Of a stretch of 46,239 bases of DNA, positions 32,133-41,129 are shown one piece after another. The notes below the pieces were generated by a model. The model was not told where the DNA came from, did not search any database, and saw only the letters and a list, made by a program, of their open reading frames with translations. How positions within the stretch are numbered: the first letter of the stretch is position 1; every line of letters begins with the position of its first letter. The position numbers and the translations under genes were made by a program. Source of the DNA: a bacterium (lineage in GTDB: Bacteria; Planctomycetota; Phycisphaerae; Phycisphaerales; SM1A02); the NCBI GenBank assembly GCA_029977865.1, contig JAPOKA010000019.1:1-46239 (forward strand), read 5' to 3'.

Positions 32133-34457
32133 ATGAAGAGACCGTTTGGAATGACGTATCGATTCGGGCTGGGTGTGATCCTCGCAGCGACAGGAAATGT
32201 CGCGTGGGGAGATGTCGTCGATGCGACCTATGTGAGTCCGACGGAGTATTCCTATCGGGTGCTCCACATGCCCGACTTCGACCAGCTCCGACTCGAGTTG
32301 CCCAACGACGGAAACATGTACTGCATACCCACCGCAGCCGCGAACCTGCTCGCATACGCGGCCAATCACGGATTCCCCGCGCAGTTTCCCGGATCCGCCA
32401 ATTGGCAGGCCCAGGCCAACTATGGCTCGGCAACCTTCGCCATCAACGTTCTCGGAAACCTGATGGAGACCGATCCGGTGGACGGAACCGCCGGGAACAA
32501 CGCTCGCAAGGGTCTCGACATGGCGCTCGCTCTGTTCGGCGGCAACCAGGCGAGCCCTCCGCTCTGTCAACTGGCCTTCTTTCGGACCCCCGATTTCGAC
32601 CTCACTTTGGACAAGTTGGTCAAGCAGGCAGTGAGCGGCGGCATCGTCCAATTCTGTTACGGTCGCTATCCGTTCATGCAAGTAGGCCAGGACCTGATCG
32701 TGCAAGACCGGACTCCGGGGCATGGCATCACGCTCACGGCTGCGGCCGCGCTTCAGCCCTTCGAGAACATGTATGTCGAGTACCGGGACCCCGGAGATGC
32801 GACCCCCGCGGACTCGATGCAGTCGCCCTTCACTTCTCGCTACACCGAGGTCTTCAACCGCACCATCAAGACCTCCGCAAAGGACCCTGGCTACACCGCC
32901 AGCACGGTCTGGTGGAATCCATCCGAAGGCTCGGGAATTGTGAGGCTGATCGACGGATTCGTCGTCGTGCGTCCAACCGGCATGCTCAAGTTCGCACAGA
33001 GCGGAGTGAACTTCGTCATCACGAGCACGAGTCTCGGCGCGCTCAGCCCGCCACTCCTTCCGGTGATCCTGAGCGGCAGCGTCTACGGGGTGGTCGATCT
33101 GGCGTACGACGCAGACGCTGCGGATGCGCTGGCGCTCGTCTCGACGAGTCCCACCGCCGGGTTCACGCAACTGCGGCGTATCAATCTCCTGAACGGCGAG
33201 CAATCCCCGCTCTCCACCTTGACAAGCATCAAGCGCTTCGCGTCGGAGCGGAACGGCTGCATCTACGCGATGTCGTCAAACGCCGTGCGCTGCCTGCGTC
33301 CGGATGGGACCGTCGCCGCCATCAACAGCATGATCGGCTCTCCGGCGGCGATCGCCGCCGATGACCAGAGCCACACGGTGATTGTGCTCGATGTCGCCCA
33401 GCGTCGCCTGCGACGACTCAGCCACGACCTCCAGGAGATCCAGACCTTCGACATTCCGGCGGCGGTGCCCTTGTCGCCCGATTCGTGGGTGACGGTGAAT
33501 CCCTTCGACGGCGCCACCTACTTCCTCACGACGGCGAGCAACACATTCTTCAAGCTTGGTCCCGGGTGGACGCCTGAGGAGTTCGACGCATTCTCGGTGA
33601 CCGGCATCGTCACTCCGCGGAATCTCGCAGCAGCCGACCACGGTCGACTCTTCTGCACCGAAGGAGTCGGAAGCGCGGCAAGCATGCGGATGCTGACGCT
33701 CGACGAGAACGACCGCTGGGTCGTAGACCCCACCTCTCCGTTCCATCAGTTGCCCGGGTCATCTCGTATGGCGTTGATGCATGGGAGAAGCAACTTCGAC
33801 CCGGCGATTCACCCCTTTGAGCAGTGGCGAGAAGCCACGCCGGAAGAGGAGCCCCCCGTCGGGATCCCGATTCCGGACTGTGTTGCCGATCTGACTGGAG
33901 ATGGGCTCGTCGGAGCGGATGACCTCGCGCGGCTGCTTGCCAACTGGGGCTCGAAGCCGAGGCTCGAAAGCATGTCCGTCGAGTTCGACTATGTGGGAAA
34001 CCAATCGGGCAGTTGGGCCTCGGACATGGTCATCGTGGTCAGCGACGGTGTTCATCCTTCGGTCTACTGGGGGGGATACAACACGAGTCTCGGCGGCGAG
34101 ATCTTCGGCGGAGATTGGCCGTTCTACGGCTCCGGCTCGGCACCAAGCGGCACCTACTCGGCCACCTTGGAGGTTCCGGCCGACGCCGAACTCTCCGGAT
34201 CTGGTCCGTGGACCGTCACCATCGGCAACGGCTGGACCACTTCGCCTCCGGTGCAGTACCTCGAGCCCATCGTGAGCCCGACCGGATCGTGGCTGCCGTC
34301 GCTGGTGCTGCTGCCCAGTGCGGAGTTGACCGGTGGCGAGACGGTCTCGACCGACTTCGGGTTCACCTCGGTGGTCGGGGACCTGAACTCCGACGGAATG
34401 GTCGACGCCACGGATCTCTCGATGCTGCTCTCGTCCTGGGGGCCTTGTTCGCCGTAG
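32133..34457 (+). CDS. Secreted C39-like putative cysteine peptidase with propeller-like region and two dockerin-like halves
   Basis: A 774-residue exported protein. The signal segment is FGLGVILAATGNVAWG (about 11-26). Residues about 45-225 resemble the papain-like C39 fold: Cys64 in MYCIPTAAANLLAYA, His197 in GHGITLTAAAAL and Asp219 in VEYRDPGD, the order and spacing of a Cys-His-Asp triad. Residues about 310-570 contain repeated short strands with dipeptides such as GTVAAINS, consistent with a beta-propeller. A dockerin-like EF-hand, DLTGDGLVGADDLARLLANWG, sits at about 583-606. A beta-rich domain of about 140 residues follows, then a second EF-hand, DLNSDGMVDATDLSMLLSSWG, at the C-terminus. 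The start is fixed by AAGGAG 6 nt before the ATG. Activity and targets are unknown. Confidence 0.8.
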   Translation: MKRPFGMTYRFGLGVILAATGNVAWGDVVDATYVSPTEYSYRVLHMPDFDQLRLELPNDGNMYCIPTAAANLLAYAANHGFPAQFPGSANWQAQANYGSATFAINVLGNLMETDPVDGTAGNNARKGLDMALALFGGNQASPPLCQLAFFRTPDFDLTLDKLVKQAVSGGIVQFCYGRYPFMQVGQDLIVQDRTPGHGITLTAAAALQPFENMYVEYRDPGDATPADSMQSPFTSRYTEVFNRTIKTSAKDPGYTASTVWWNPSEGSGIVRLIDGFVVVRPTGMLKFAQSGVNFVITSTSLGALSPPLLPVILSGSVYGVVDLAYDADAADALALVSTSPTAGFTQLRRINLLNGEQSPLSTLTSIKRFASERNGCIYAMSSNAVRCLRPDGTVAAINSMIGSPAAIAADDQSHTVIVLDVAQRRLRRLSHDLQEIQTFDIPAAVPLSPDSWVTVNPFDGATYFLTTASNTFFKLGPGWTPEEFDAFSVTGIVTPRNLAAADHGRLFCTEGVGSAASMRMLTLDENDRWVVDPTSPFHQLPGSSRMALMHGRSNFDPAIHPFEQWREATPEEEPPVGIPIPDCVADLTGDGLVGADDLARLLANWGSKPRLESMSVEFDYVGNQSGSWASDMVIVVSDGVHPSVYWGGYNTSLGGEIFGGDWPFYGSGSAPSGTYSATLEVPADAELSGSGPWTVTIGNGWTTSPPVQYLEPIVSPTGSWLPSLVLLPSAELTGGETVSTDFGFTSVVGDLNSDGMVDATDLSMLLSSWGPCSP

Positions 34458-34496
34458 TCGAAGCGAATCATCGCCCCTGATCGGTCTCCAACTTCT

Positions 34497-34532
34497 GCAG
34501 CCGGCGAAGGAGATTCGCCGGCTGCTTCTTTT
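34497..34532 (+). terminator. Strong intrinsic terminator
   Basis: GCAGCCGGCGAA (34497-34508) pairs perfectly with TTCGCCGGCTGC (34514-34525) around a 5-nt loop GGAGA, followed by TTCTTTT. It lies 40 nt after the stop of the C39-like gene and before a convergent gene. Confidence 0.92.
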
Positions 34533-34679
34533 GGAATTCGGGAATACCCGTCACACGGAGAGTTCGCTCCCGCGTCGGACACGGCGAGCCGGGCGAGCTT
34601 CCGGCGGCCGGGGTTCGATGTTCGTCGTCACAATCTAGGCACGCTCGCCGCTGGCACCTGTCGCCGGGGGAGGTCGAAC

Positions 34680-35981
34680 TCAGCGGTAGTAGCGATCGAG
34701 GGCGATCGCCACCAGCCGCTCGCGCATGACGTTGATGTCGTCGCTCACCCAGCGCCTCCGCAGCGACTGCAGGTAGCGGCGCTGCTCGATCGAGAACTGC
34801 TTGTTGCGCAGGGCGTCGCGAATCATCAGCTGCACCCCGGGATCGAAGATGGTCACCGCCTGCGGCTTCACTTCGGCAATCACGGCAAGCCAGGTGACCG
34901 AACCCGCTCGCTCGATCGGTGCGGTGGCGGTGCCGACCGGAACCCCTTCGAGGGCCTTGAGGAACTCCGCGGAGAGATCGAGCCCGGCGAGACCTTCCTG
35001 GTTGAGCGGGAACTCCCGCCACAGTCCTCCGTCGAGCATGCCCAGCGAGGTTGCGACTTCCGCGAAGGGCTTTCCGGACTCGAACGCAGCCTTCACTTCG
35101 GCGATCTTCTCCGCACCGTCGCTGCGCTCGGTGAGGCGAATGCGTCCGAGCCTGATGAGTCCCGGCGGATTGAGCTCCGCCTCGCGGCGGCGGAACTCCA
35201 GTTCCATGTCGCGCCAGGAGACGATCACCCGCGAGTCGATCTTGCGGCGCAGGAGGTCGCTCGCGAGCACGATGTCGCGGCGGCGAGACATGAACTCCTC
35301 GAGGGAGATTCCTTCCTGCGAAAGCAGGCTTTCCTCGGCCGAGGCGGTGCTGCCTCCGCGGCGGGCGATCTCCTCTTCGCGCAGGTTGCTCAGCCACGCG
35401 AAGAGCCCCTGCTTCTGCTCGGGGGAGAGCCCCGACTCCGCCTCGGAGATGACCAGTTCGCTGTCGACGAACTCCTCGAAGCGGGTCCGCACGAGTTCGA
35501 TCATGGTGCGGCGGGCATCGGCGCGGTCGGGCATCGCGGCGATCCGAAGCAGGCGATCCTCGATGGGAGCGAGAAACTCGCCGGCAAAGACCGGCCGACC
35601 GTTGATCTGTCCGACGAGGCTCTCGACCGGCCAGATCTTTCCTACCGGCAGCGGATCGACCAGCACCGCGTCGCTCTCCGCCACCCGCGGCACCACCGTG
35701 CCCTCGGGGGTCCGAACCTCGATCACCTCGCGGCGGGTCTCGATCTCGACGCCGTCTGCGAGTCGCTCGGTTTGGCCCTCGACCATCACCTCGGGCGTGA
35801 AGATCTCCGCAGGGACCTCGATGACGATCTCCGGCTTCGCGGACGGACGCGAGAAGTCGGCGAGCGTCACCGTCGAGGCGGCATCCGGGACCGGAGCCGG
35901 GCTCGAGCATGCCGCGAGCGTCGAGAGCATCGCGGCTGCAGCGGGCATCGAGATCCGTCTCGGTGAGAGCGTCCGGGCCAT
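34680..35981 (-). CDS. Parvulin-like (PpiC/SurA-type) peptidyl-prolyl isomerase lipoprotein
   Basis: A 433-residue protein with a lipoprotein signal (SMPAAAAMLSTLAACSS, lipid Cys at residue 25). After a variable region, a SurA-like chaperone part begins GQINGRPVFAGEFLAPIEDRLLRIA (about 125-150) and is helical to about 270. A parvulin-like segment follows (about 280-385): LIRLGRIRLTERSDGAEKIAEVKAAFESGKPFAEVATSLG and further strands. Such proteins help fold outer-envelope proteins. The parvulin core is divergent, so isomerase activity is uncertain. The ATG at 35981 is chosen because it precedes the signal sequence; longer frames run through the divergent DUF1844 gene. A -10-like TATAGT lies only 9 nt upstream of the ATG. 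Confidence 0.7.
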   Translation of the reverse strand: MARTLSPRRISMPAAAAMLSTLAACSSPAPVPDAASTVTLADFSRPSAKPEIVIEVPAEIFTPEVMVEGQTERLADGVEIETRREVIEVRTPEGTVVPRVAESDAVLVDPLPVGKIWPVESLVGQINGRPVFAGEFLAPIEDRLLRIAAMPDRADARRTMIELVRTRFEEFVDSELVISEAESGLSPEQKQGLFAWLSNLREEEIARRGGSTASAEESLLSQEGISLEEFMSRRRDIVLASDLLRRKIDSRVIVSWRDMELEFRRREAELNPPGLIRLGRIRLTERSDGAEKIAEVKAAFESGKPFAEVATSLGMLDGGLWREFPLNQEGLAGLDLSAEFLKALEGVPVGTATAPIERAGSVTWLAVIAEVKPQAVTIFDPGVQLMIRDALRNKQFSIEQRRYLQSLRRRWVSDDINVMRERLVAIALDRYYR

Positions 35982-35990
35982 CGGAGCGAA

Positions 35991-35998
35991 ACTATACT
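35991..35998. promoter_or_regulatory. Overlapping divergent -10-like elements
   Basis: ACTATACT contains TATACT on the plus strand (35993-35998) for the DUF1844 gene and TATAGT on the minus strand (35996-35991) for the parvulin-like gene. It is the only AT-rich patch in the 52-bp divergent gap. The minus-strand transcript would be leaderless or nearly so. No good -35 was found. Confidence 0.4.
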
Positions 35999-36033
35999 TC
36001 GCCCCTCGCCTTGTTCGCCCCCGGAGAAGCCGC

Positions 36034-36510
36034 GTGACCGAATCCGAACCCAAGCTGCACATCGACTCGGACTGGAAGGCCCAAGCCCAGGCGGAGAAGG
36101 AGCGGCTCGCAGCGGCCGAGGCGAAGGTCGAAGCAGCGCGGGGCGAACGAGATCCGGAGGAGTTGCCACCGGCTGATTTCCGAGGTCTTGTCGGCATGCT
36201 CGCCTCGCAGGCGGTGATGGGCCTCGGCGCGATGCAGGATCCCAAGAGCGGCCGGGTGGTGATCGATCTCGAGGGCGCCCGCTTCTCGATCGATCTCCTG
36301 GGCATGCTGGAAGAGAAGACCAAGGGCAACCTCTCCGCCGAGGAGGCGGAGGAACTCGGACAGATCCTTGGCGAGCTCCGCAGCCGGTACGTGCAGATCT
36401 CGAAGCTCGTCGCGGCGCAGATGGCTTCGGGCGGGGCGCAGGCGGCGAGCGCGGCGAGCCCATCTGGCGGCAGGACCACGCCGGGCGGCTTGCATATTCC
36501 AGGGTCCTGA
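36034..36510 (+). CDS. DUF1844 protein
   Basis: A 158-residue cytoplasmic protein. The conserved DUF1844 core is present: FRGLVGMLASQAVMGLGAMQD, then RVVIDLEGARFSIDLLGMLEEKT and EEAEELGQILGELRSRYVQI, about residues 49-130. The N-terminal 45 residues are a charged helix and the C-terminus is a Gly/Ala/Ser tail. The biochemical role of the family is unknown; members are common in planctomycetes and other bacteria. The GTG at 36034 has GGAG 7 nt upstream. It is divergent from the parvulin-like lipoprotein gene, with a 52-bp shared promoter gap. Confidence 0.9.
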   Translation: MTESEPKLHIDSDWKAQAQAEKERLAAAEAKVEAARGERDPEELPPADFRGLVGMLASQAVMGLGAMQDPKSGRVVIDLEGARFSIDLLGMLEEKTKGNLSAEEAEELGQILGELRSRYVQISKLVAAQMASGGAQAASAASPSGGRTTPGGLHIPGS

Positions 36511-36667
36511 TTCTGCCGCGAATCGCCTTCGCCGGCCGACCGACGAGACCGCGCTCCCGGAGGCGTCATCTCACGGGTGCGGTTCGACGCGGCGACGCGG
36601 ATCGGGACTCCGCTGCTGCATCCGCCGCGGGCCGCGATCGAAGCCCGGAATCGCCGTCTCGGCTCCG

Positions 36668-36673
36668 TATACT
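36668..36673 (+). promoter_or_regulatory. -10-like element close to sdhC start
   Basis: TATACT lies 11 nt before the sdhC ATG, the same hexamer as upstream of the DUF1844 gene. A transcript starting 6-7 nt downstream would have a leader of only a few bases. No clear -35 or ribosome-binding site is seen. Confidence 0.35.
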
Positions 36674-36684
36674 CGACGCTTCCC

Positions 36685-37506
36685 ATGAGCACCGTCTCCG
36701 CCGCCGGTACACCCGGCAGTTTCCTCGATCGCCACTACTTCCTGCTGCGGCGGCTTCACTCGCTCAGCGGAGTGGTTCCGATCGGGGTCTTCCTGATCCC
36801 CCACCTCACCACCAACTCCTCGATCGTCTGGGGCGAGCAGCTCGGACACAGCCCCTACGGACCCGGCACTGGCGGCATCTACACCTTCCAGCACGAGGTC
36901 GACTTCATCCACTCGCTGCCGGCGCTGGTGCTCATCGAGGTGGGTCTGATCTGGTTGCCGCTGCTCTTCCATGCGGCCCTGGGCATCGTCTTCGCCCGCA
37001 CCGGCCGAACCAACGTCTCCGCCTACCGCTACGGGGGCAACTGGCGCTATTCGTTGCAGCGGATCACCGGGTACGTCGCGCTGGTCTTCATCTTCCTCCA
37101 CCTCTCGAGCCTGCGCTGGGGCTGGACCTACGCCGGCTTCTTCCCGACCTTCAGCGCCACCGAGGCCGCCTCGACCACCGCCGAGCATTTTCAGGATGGT
37201 CGCCTCGGTCTTGCCATGGCCGCGATCTACCTGCTCGGAGTGCTCTCCGCGGTCTACCACTTCGCCAACGGCCTTTGGAGTGCCGCGATCACCTGGGGCC
37301 TCACCGTGAGCCGTCAGGCCCAGGTTCGCTGGGGTCGGGTCTGCACTGCGATCGGCCTTTTTCTGGGCGCCATGGGCATCGCGGCGATCTGGGGCTTCTC
37401 GACGTTGAATATCGGCAAGGCTCAGGAAATCGAGGCGCAGATGCAGGCGGGAGTTCAGGTCTCCGAAGGCATCCCGAGCGGGGTCCCCGTCGAATCGGGG
37501 AACTGA
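36685..37506 (+). CDS. sdhC: Succinate dehydrogenase cytochrome b subunit
   Basis: A 273-residue membrane anchor of succinate:quinone oxidoreductase (complex II), of the single-polypeptide di-haem (B-type) class. Five hydrophobic helices are visible. Candidate haem-ligand histidines are His25 (RRLHSLSGV), His96 (LPLLFHAALG), His139 (IFLHLSSL) and His192 (AVYHFANG), one in each of four helices, as in the B-type family. The ATG at 36685 is chosen because the family N-terminus (FLDRHYFLLRRLHSLSGV) follows; a longer frame adds an Arg-rich leader. It is followed after 43 nt by sdhA. Confidence 0.93.
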   Translation: MSTVSAAGTPGSFLDRHYFLLRRLHSLSGVVPIGVFLIPHLTTNSSIVWGEQLGHSPYGPGTGGIYTFQHEVDFIHSLPALVLIEVGLIWLPLLFHAALGIVFARTGRTNVSAYRYGGNWRYSLQRITGYVALVFIFLHLSSLRWGWTYAGFFPTFSATEAASTTAEHFQDGRLGLAMAAIYLLGVLSAVYHFANGLWSAAITWGLTVSRQAQVRWGRVCTAIGLFLGAMGIAAIWGFSTLNIGKAQEIEAQMQAGVQVSEGIPSGVPVESGN

Positions 37507-37549
37507 CCGACCGAATCGAGCGAGGCTCTCTGAAAGGACTGTTCGACCC

Positions 37550-39430
37550 ATGGCTTCAGGCGCACGGCATCGGGTGATCGTGGTGGGCGGCGGGCTCGCC
37601 GGGCTCTCCGCGACCCTCCGGATCACCGAGGGCGGAATTCCGGTCGATCTCTTCTCGATCGTTCCGGTCAAGCGAAGCCACTCCGTCTGCGCCCAGGGCG
37701 GCATCAACGCCTGCAACGAGATCGCCCGGCAACAGGGCTACAGCGAGCACGAGCACTTCGACGAGTCGATCTACGGCGGCGACTTCCTCGCCCACCAGCC
37801 TCCGGTCTACGAGATGGCCCACTGGGCGCCGCGGATCATCGATCTGCTCGATCGCATGGGGGTGCCGTTCAACCGCACCGCGGAGGGCCAGCGCGACCTG
37901 CGACTTTTCGGCGGAAGCCTCTACAAGCGAACCCACTTCGCCGGCGCCACCACCGGACAGCAACTGCTCTACGCCTTCGACGAGCAGGTGCGCCGGGTCG
38001 AGGCCGAAGGCAAGGTCGTCAAGTACGAGCACTGGGAGTTCCTCGGCCCCGTGGTCGACGACGAGGGCCAGTGCCGCGGCATCGTCGCCCAGGATCTCCG
38101 CACCATGCAGATCCGCGCGTTCCGCGCCGATGCGGTGGTGATGGCGACGGGCGGCTGCGGCCTGGTCTTCGGCAAGAGCACCAACTCGGTCATGTGCACC
38201 GGCGCCGCGGCGAGCCGCTGCTATCAGGCCGGCGCCCGCTACGCCAACGGCGAGTTCATCCAGGTGCACCCGACCGCGATCCCCGGTGCGGACAAGCTTC
38301 GCCTCATGAGCGAATCGGCCCGCGGCGAAGGCGGGCGGGTGTGGGTGCCGCGGAAGAAGGGCGACGCCCGCGATCCGCGGCAGATCCCCGACGCAGAGCG
38401 CTACTACTTCCTCGAGGAGCGCTACCCCAAGTACGGCAACATCGTTCCCCGCGACATCGCGACCCGCGAGATCTTCTCGATCTGCGTGCACGATGGGCTC
38501 GGCGTCGGAGGCGGCAACATGGTCTACCTCGACCTGACCCACCTCGGCCGCGAGTACCTCGAGCGGAAGCTCGGCGGCATCATCGAGATCTACCGCAAGT
38601 TCGTCGGCGACGACCCGGCGGAAGTGCCCATGAAGATCTTCCCCGGCGTCCACTACTCGATGGGCGGCTTGTGGACCTCCTACGAGGCGAAGCCCGACTT
38701 CAAGGGCCTGCGTTACGGCGCTCCCGGCTCGATGACCACCAACATCCCGGGTCTCTACGCCTTCGGCGAGGTGAACTACCAGTACCACGGCGCCAACCGC
38801 CTCGGTGCCAACGCCCTGCTCTCCTGCATCTTCGACGGACTCTTCTGCGGCGCCGGAGTGGTGAACTTCGCCCGCGAGCAGGCTCCCGCCGCCGATGCCG
38901 CGGCGACCGCGTTCGACGCGGCCAAGTCGCGACGCGAGACGCAGATGAAGGAGCTTCTCGGAGCAAGCGGCACCGAGAACCCCTACGCGATCGGCAAGGA
39001 ACTCGGCGTCGAGATGACCGCGGCAAGCACCGTGGTCAAGAGCGGTCCCCGGCTCGAGCAGAGTCTCGAGACCCTCGGATCGCTTCGCGAGCGCTATTCG
39101 AAGATCCGGCTCTCCGACTCCGGCATGTGGACGAACCAGACCCTTGCCTACGCCCGCGCCGTCGGAGACATGCTCGTCATCGCCGAGGCGATCACCCGCG
39201 GCGGGCTCGAGCGGCAGGAGTCCCGCGGCAGCCACTACCGCACCGACTTCACCGAACGCGACGACGACCGCTTCCTCGCCACCACCATCGCGACCTTCGA
39301 CCCGCAGACCGGTGGTTCGAAGATCTCCTTCGAGAAGGTCGAGACTCCGCTCGTCGAGCCGCGCAAGCGGACCTACGGCAAGGTCGAGGGCGGCGGCGCC
39401 CCGAAGGCGGTCGCCTCGCCGCACGCGTGA
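37550..39430 (+). CDS. sdhA: Succinate dehydrogenase flavoprotein subunit
   Basis: A 626-residue catalytic subunit that oxidises succinate to fumarate with covalently bound FAD. Motifs: VIVVGGGLAGLSATLRI (FAD, 9-25); RSHSVCAQGGINA with His44 as the expected FAD attachment site; QVHPTAIPG and LMSESARGEGGRVWV around the active site; and GLYAFGEVNYQYHGANRLGA near the C-terminal FAD contact. Length and motif order match the B-type enzymes of Bacillus and epsilonproteobacteria. AAAGGA lies upstream at a rather long 11 nt. The partner iron-sulfur gene is not next; an opposite-strand gene intervenes. Confidence 0.97.
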   Translation: MASGARHRVIVVGGGLAGLSATLRITEGGIPVDLFSIVPVKRSHSVCAQGGINACNEIARQQGYSEHEHFDESIYGGDFLAHQPPVYEMAHWAPRIIDLLDRMGVPFNRTAEGQRDLRLFGGSLYKRTHFAGATTGQQLLYAFDEQVRRVEAEGKVVKYEHWEFLGPVVDDEGQCRGIVAQDLRTMQIRAFRADAVVMATGGCGLVFGKSTNSVMCTGAAASRCYQAGARYANGEFIQVHPTAIPGADKLRLMSESARGEGGRVWVPRKKGDARDPRQIPDAERYYFLEERYPKYGNIVPRDIATREIFSICVHDGLGVGGGNMVYLDLTHLGREYLERKLGGIIEIYRKFVGDDPAEVPMKIFPGVHYSMGGLWTSYEAKPDFKGLRYGAPGSMTTNIPGLYAFGEVNYQYHGANRLGANALLSCIFDGLFCGAGVVNFAREQAPAADAAATAFDAAKSRRETQMKELLGASGTENPYAIGKELGVEMTAASTVVKSGPRLEQSLETLGSLRERYSKIRLSDSGMWTNQTLAYARAVGDMLVIAEAITRGGLERQESRGSHYRTDFTERDDDRFLATTIATFDPQTGGSKISFEKVETPLVEPRKRTYGKVEGGGAPKAVASPHA

Positions 39431-39492
39431 GCGACGGTTCCGCCCACCTGCTCGCTCTTGGCTCGACGCGGCCGCCCCGCCAACTCGGCCGT

Positions 39493-40947
39493 TCAGTTGC
39501 GCAGGAGCGGTAGGAAGAGCGTGGCCGTCGCGAAGGCCAGCTGCATCGCGGCCATGGCGGCAAGGGCCACCGTGAAGGCTCCGCTCGCGGGACTTGGGTG
39601 ATCCGGGCGACGCTCGTCGTTCCGGGGCCACGCGAGCGCCGCAAAGAGTGCGAGGAAGAGAAGCACCGGCGGATCGAAGTAGCGTTCGAAGAGCTGGCGA
39701 TTCGCCGCGTGGGCCACGAGGAAGGCGGCAAGTGCCGCCATCGCGGCGATCGCTCCGCCGAGCCTTCTCCGTCCGGCCGCGAGCGCTGCAAGTTGCACGA
39801 GCAGCGCCACCCCCACGGCGCTCCCGAATGCCAGCACGATCGAAACGCCCGTGGGAGACGGTGTCGCGGCGACGAGCCGCCAAAGCCAGCCACCGTTCCG
39901 CCCGACCTCGAGTCCGGCGTCGGAGTTGCCCGCGATCAGGAAGGCAGCCCAGCCGAAACTCGCGAGCACCACGATCGAGCGGGGAACTACGCCACGTTCG
40001 CCGCGGGCGACGAAGATCGTCAGCCACAGCGGACAGCCGTAGACCCCAAAGAGGGTCAGGCCGTAGGGAATCGCCGCTGGCTGCACGCTCACCGCATGAA
40101 ACTCCTGAAACGACGGCGGAGTCAGGCCGCCCCACAGCCACGCGAACCCGCCGACGACAAGGACGGCGGGAATGCACGCGAGCGCAGTCCACGCGAGCAT
40201 CCCGAAACCACCGAGCGTGCGGCCGGTCGCTGATTTGGTGGAGGCCGCGGCGGAGTGGCAGCGCGATCCCGCGCCGCTGACCTCTGCCGGCGCGCCTTCA
40301 TCGAGGCCAGTACCCGAGCGCGACGCGATCCACCCTGCGACCACCAGCGGCGCGAGCACCCAGAGATTGATCTGACGAACGAAGCACGCCGCCGCTGCGG
40401 CGATGCTCCAGCGAACGAGTCGCGCGGGGGTCGCCGCAGTGAGGCTCGCGCCGAGGATCGCCACCGCCAGCAGCCACAGCGAGAGGTTGTCGGTCATGAG
40501 CCAGATGGCGTTGCCCAGGAGATACGGACTCAGGCAGAGCGGCAGGGTCAGCAGCAGGCCTTCGAGCGCCGAACCTCGCCAGCGTGCGAATCGCCACGCG
40601 ACGGTGGCCACGAGTCCGATCGCCATCAGCGATCCGAGGAACTGAAGCGTCGTTTCACCCGTCCCGAAGATCTGCGCCAGGGTGGCGAGTGCGAGGTGAA
40701 AGCCCGGACCGGTCGCCGAGGGATAGTCCGAGAGATCGACCCCGGGCCACTGCGCTGCGAACGACCGCACCAAGGGCAGGTGAAAGAGATCGTGGTCGTA
40801 GGACTTCTGGGTGAAGGTGTCTCGCCCCGAGAGGACCCACGGCCACACCAACGCTGCGACGAGCATCACGGCGCCGGCGGCCGCGAGCCACGGTCGGCAT
40901 CGCGGCTCGGCTCGGCTGGAAGCGATGGTCTCGTGCGGATCGGTCAT
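39493..40947 (-). CDS. Multi-spanning membrane protein, ALG10-like GT-C glycosyltransferase candidate
   Basis: A 484-residue integral membrane protein with about ten to twelve helices. It resembles the eukaryotic ALG10/DIE2 dolichyl-phosphate-glucose glucosyltransferase family in three ordered motifs. KSYDHDLFHLPLVRSF (49-62) recalls PYMDEIFHLPQAQRY. SATGPGFHLAL (77-87) recalls the ITTLPGLY segment. CFVRQINLWVL (188-198) recalls FRQTNIIW. The intervening helix LCLSPYLLGNAIWLMTDNLSL also fits. If correct, it uses a lipid-linked sugar donor at the membrane; the acceptor is unknown. A hydrophilic loop of about 40 residues lies at about 210-250. It sits between sdhA and sdhB on the opposite strand. 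The ATG at 40947 is chosen; a longer frame to 41019 exists. The family call is from remembered motifs. Confidence 0.6.
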   Translation of the reverse strand: MTDPHETIASSRAEPRCRPWLAAAGAVMLVAALVWPWVLSGRDTFTQKSYDHDLFHLPLVRSFAAQWPGVDLSDYPSATGPGFHLALATLAQIFGTGETTLQFLGSLMAIGLVATVAWRFARWRGSALEGLLLTLPLCLSPYLLGNAIWLMTDNLSLWLLAVAILGASLTAATPARLVRWSIAAAAACFVRQINLWVLAPLVVAGWIASRSGTGLDEGAPAEVSGAGSRCHSAAASTKSATGRTLGGFGMLAWTALACIPAVLVVGGFAWLWGGLTPPSFQEFHAVSVQPAAIPYGLTLFGVYGCPLWLTIFVARGERGVVPRSIVVLASFGWAAFLIAGNSDAGLEVGRNGGWLWRLVAATPSPTGVSIVLAFGSAVGVALLVQLAALAAGRRRLGGAIAAMAALAAFLVAHAANRQLFERYFDPPVLLFLALFAALAWPRNDERRPDHPSPASGAFTVALAAMAAMQLAFATATLFLPLLRN

Positions 40948-41129
40948 GCGAATCAGGTGGGCCTCGAAGTGGCCGAGGTCGGCGATCGGACGCCGCGGCG
41001 ACACTGCTGCAGCATCCATCGGCCGAGGCGGGCGAAGTGGACGAGACTCCGGGGGTTCGATCGGGATCCGAGGGCGACTCCGATCGGGCTACCATGCCCT
41101 CCTTCTCGGCGAACCCACGAGGAACCCCG

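Noticed and set aside
34468-35910. A 480-codon minus-strand frame overlapping the parvulin-like gene
   Set aside because: Arg/Gly-rich frame-shifted shadow of the lipoprotein gene; no signal or domain.
37556-40192. An 878-codon minus-strand frame opposite sdhA
   Set aside because: Fully antisense to the clear sdhA gene and running into another frame of the membrane protein gene; no protein features.
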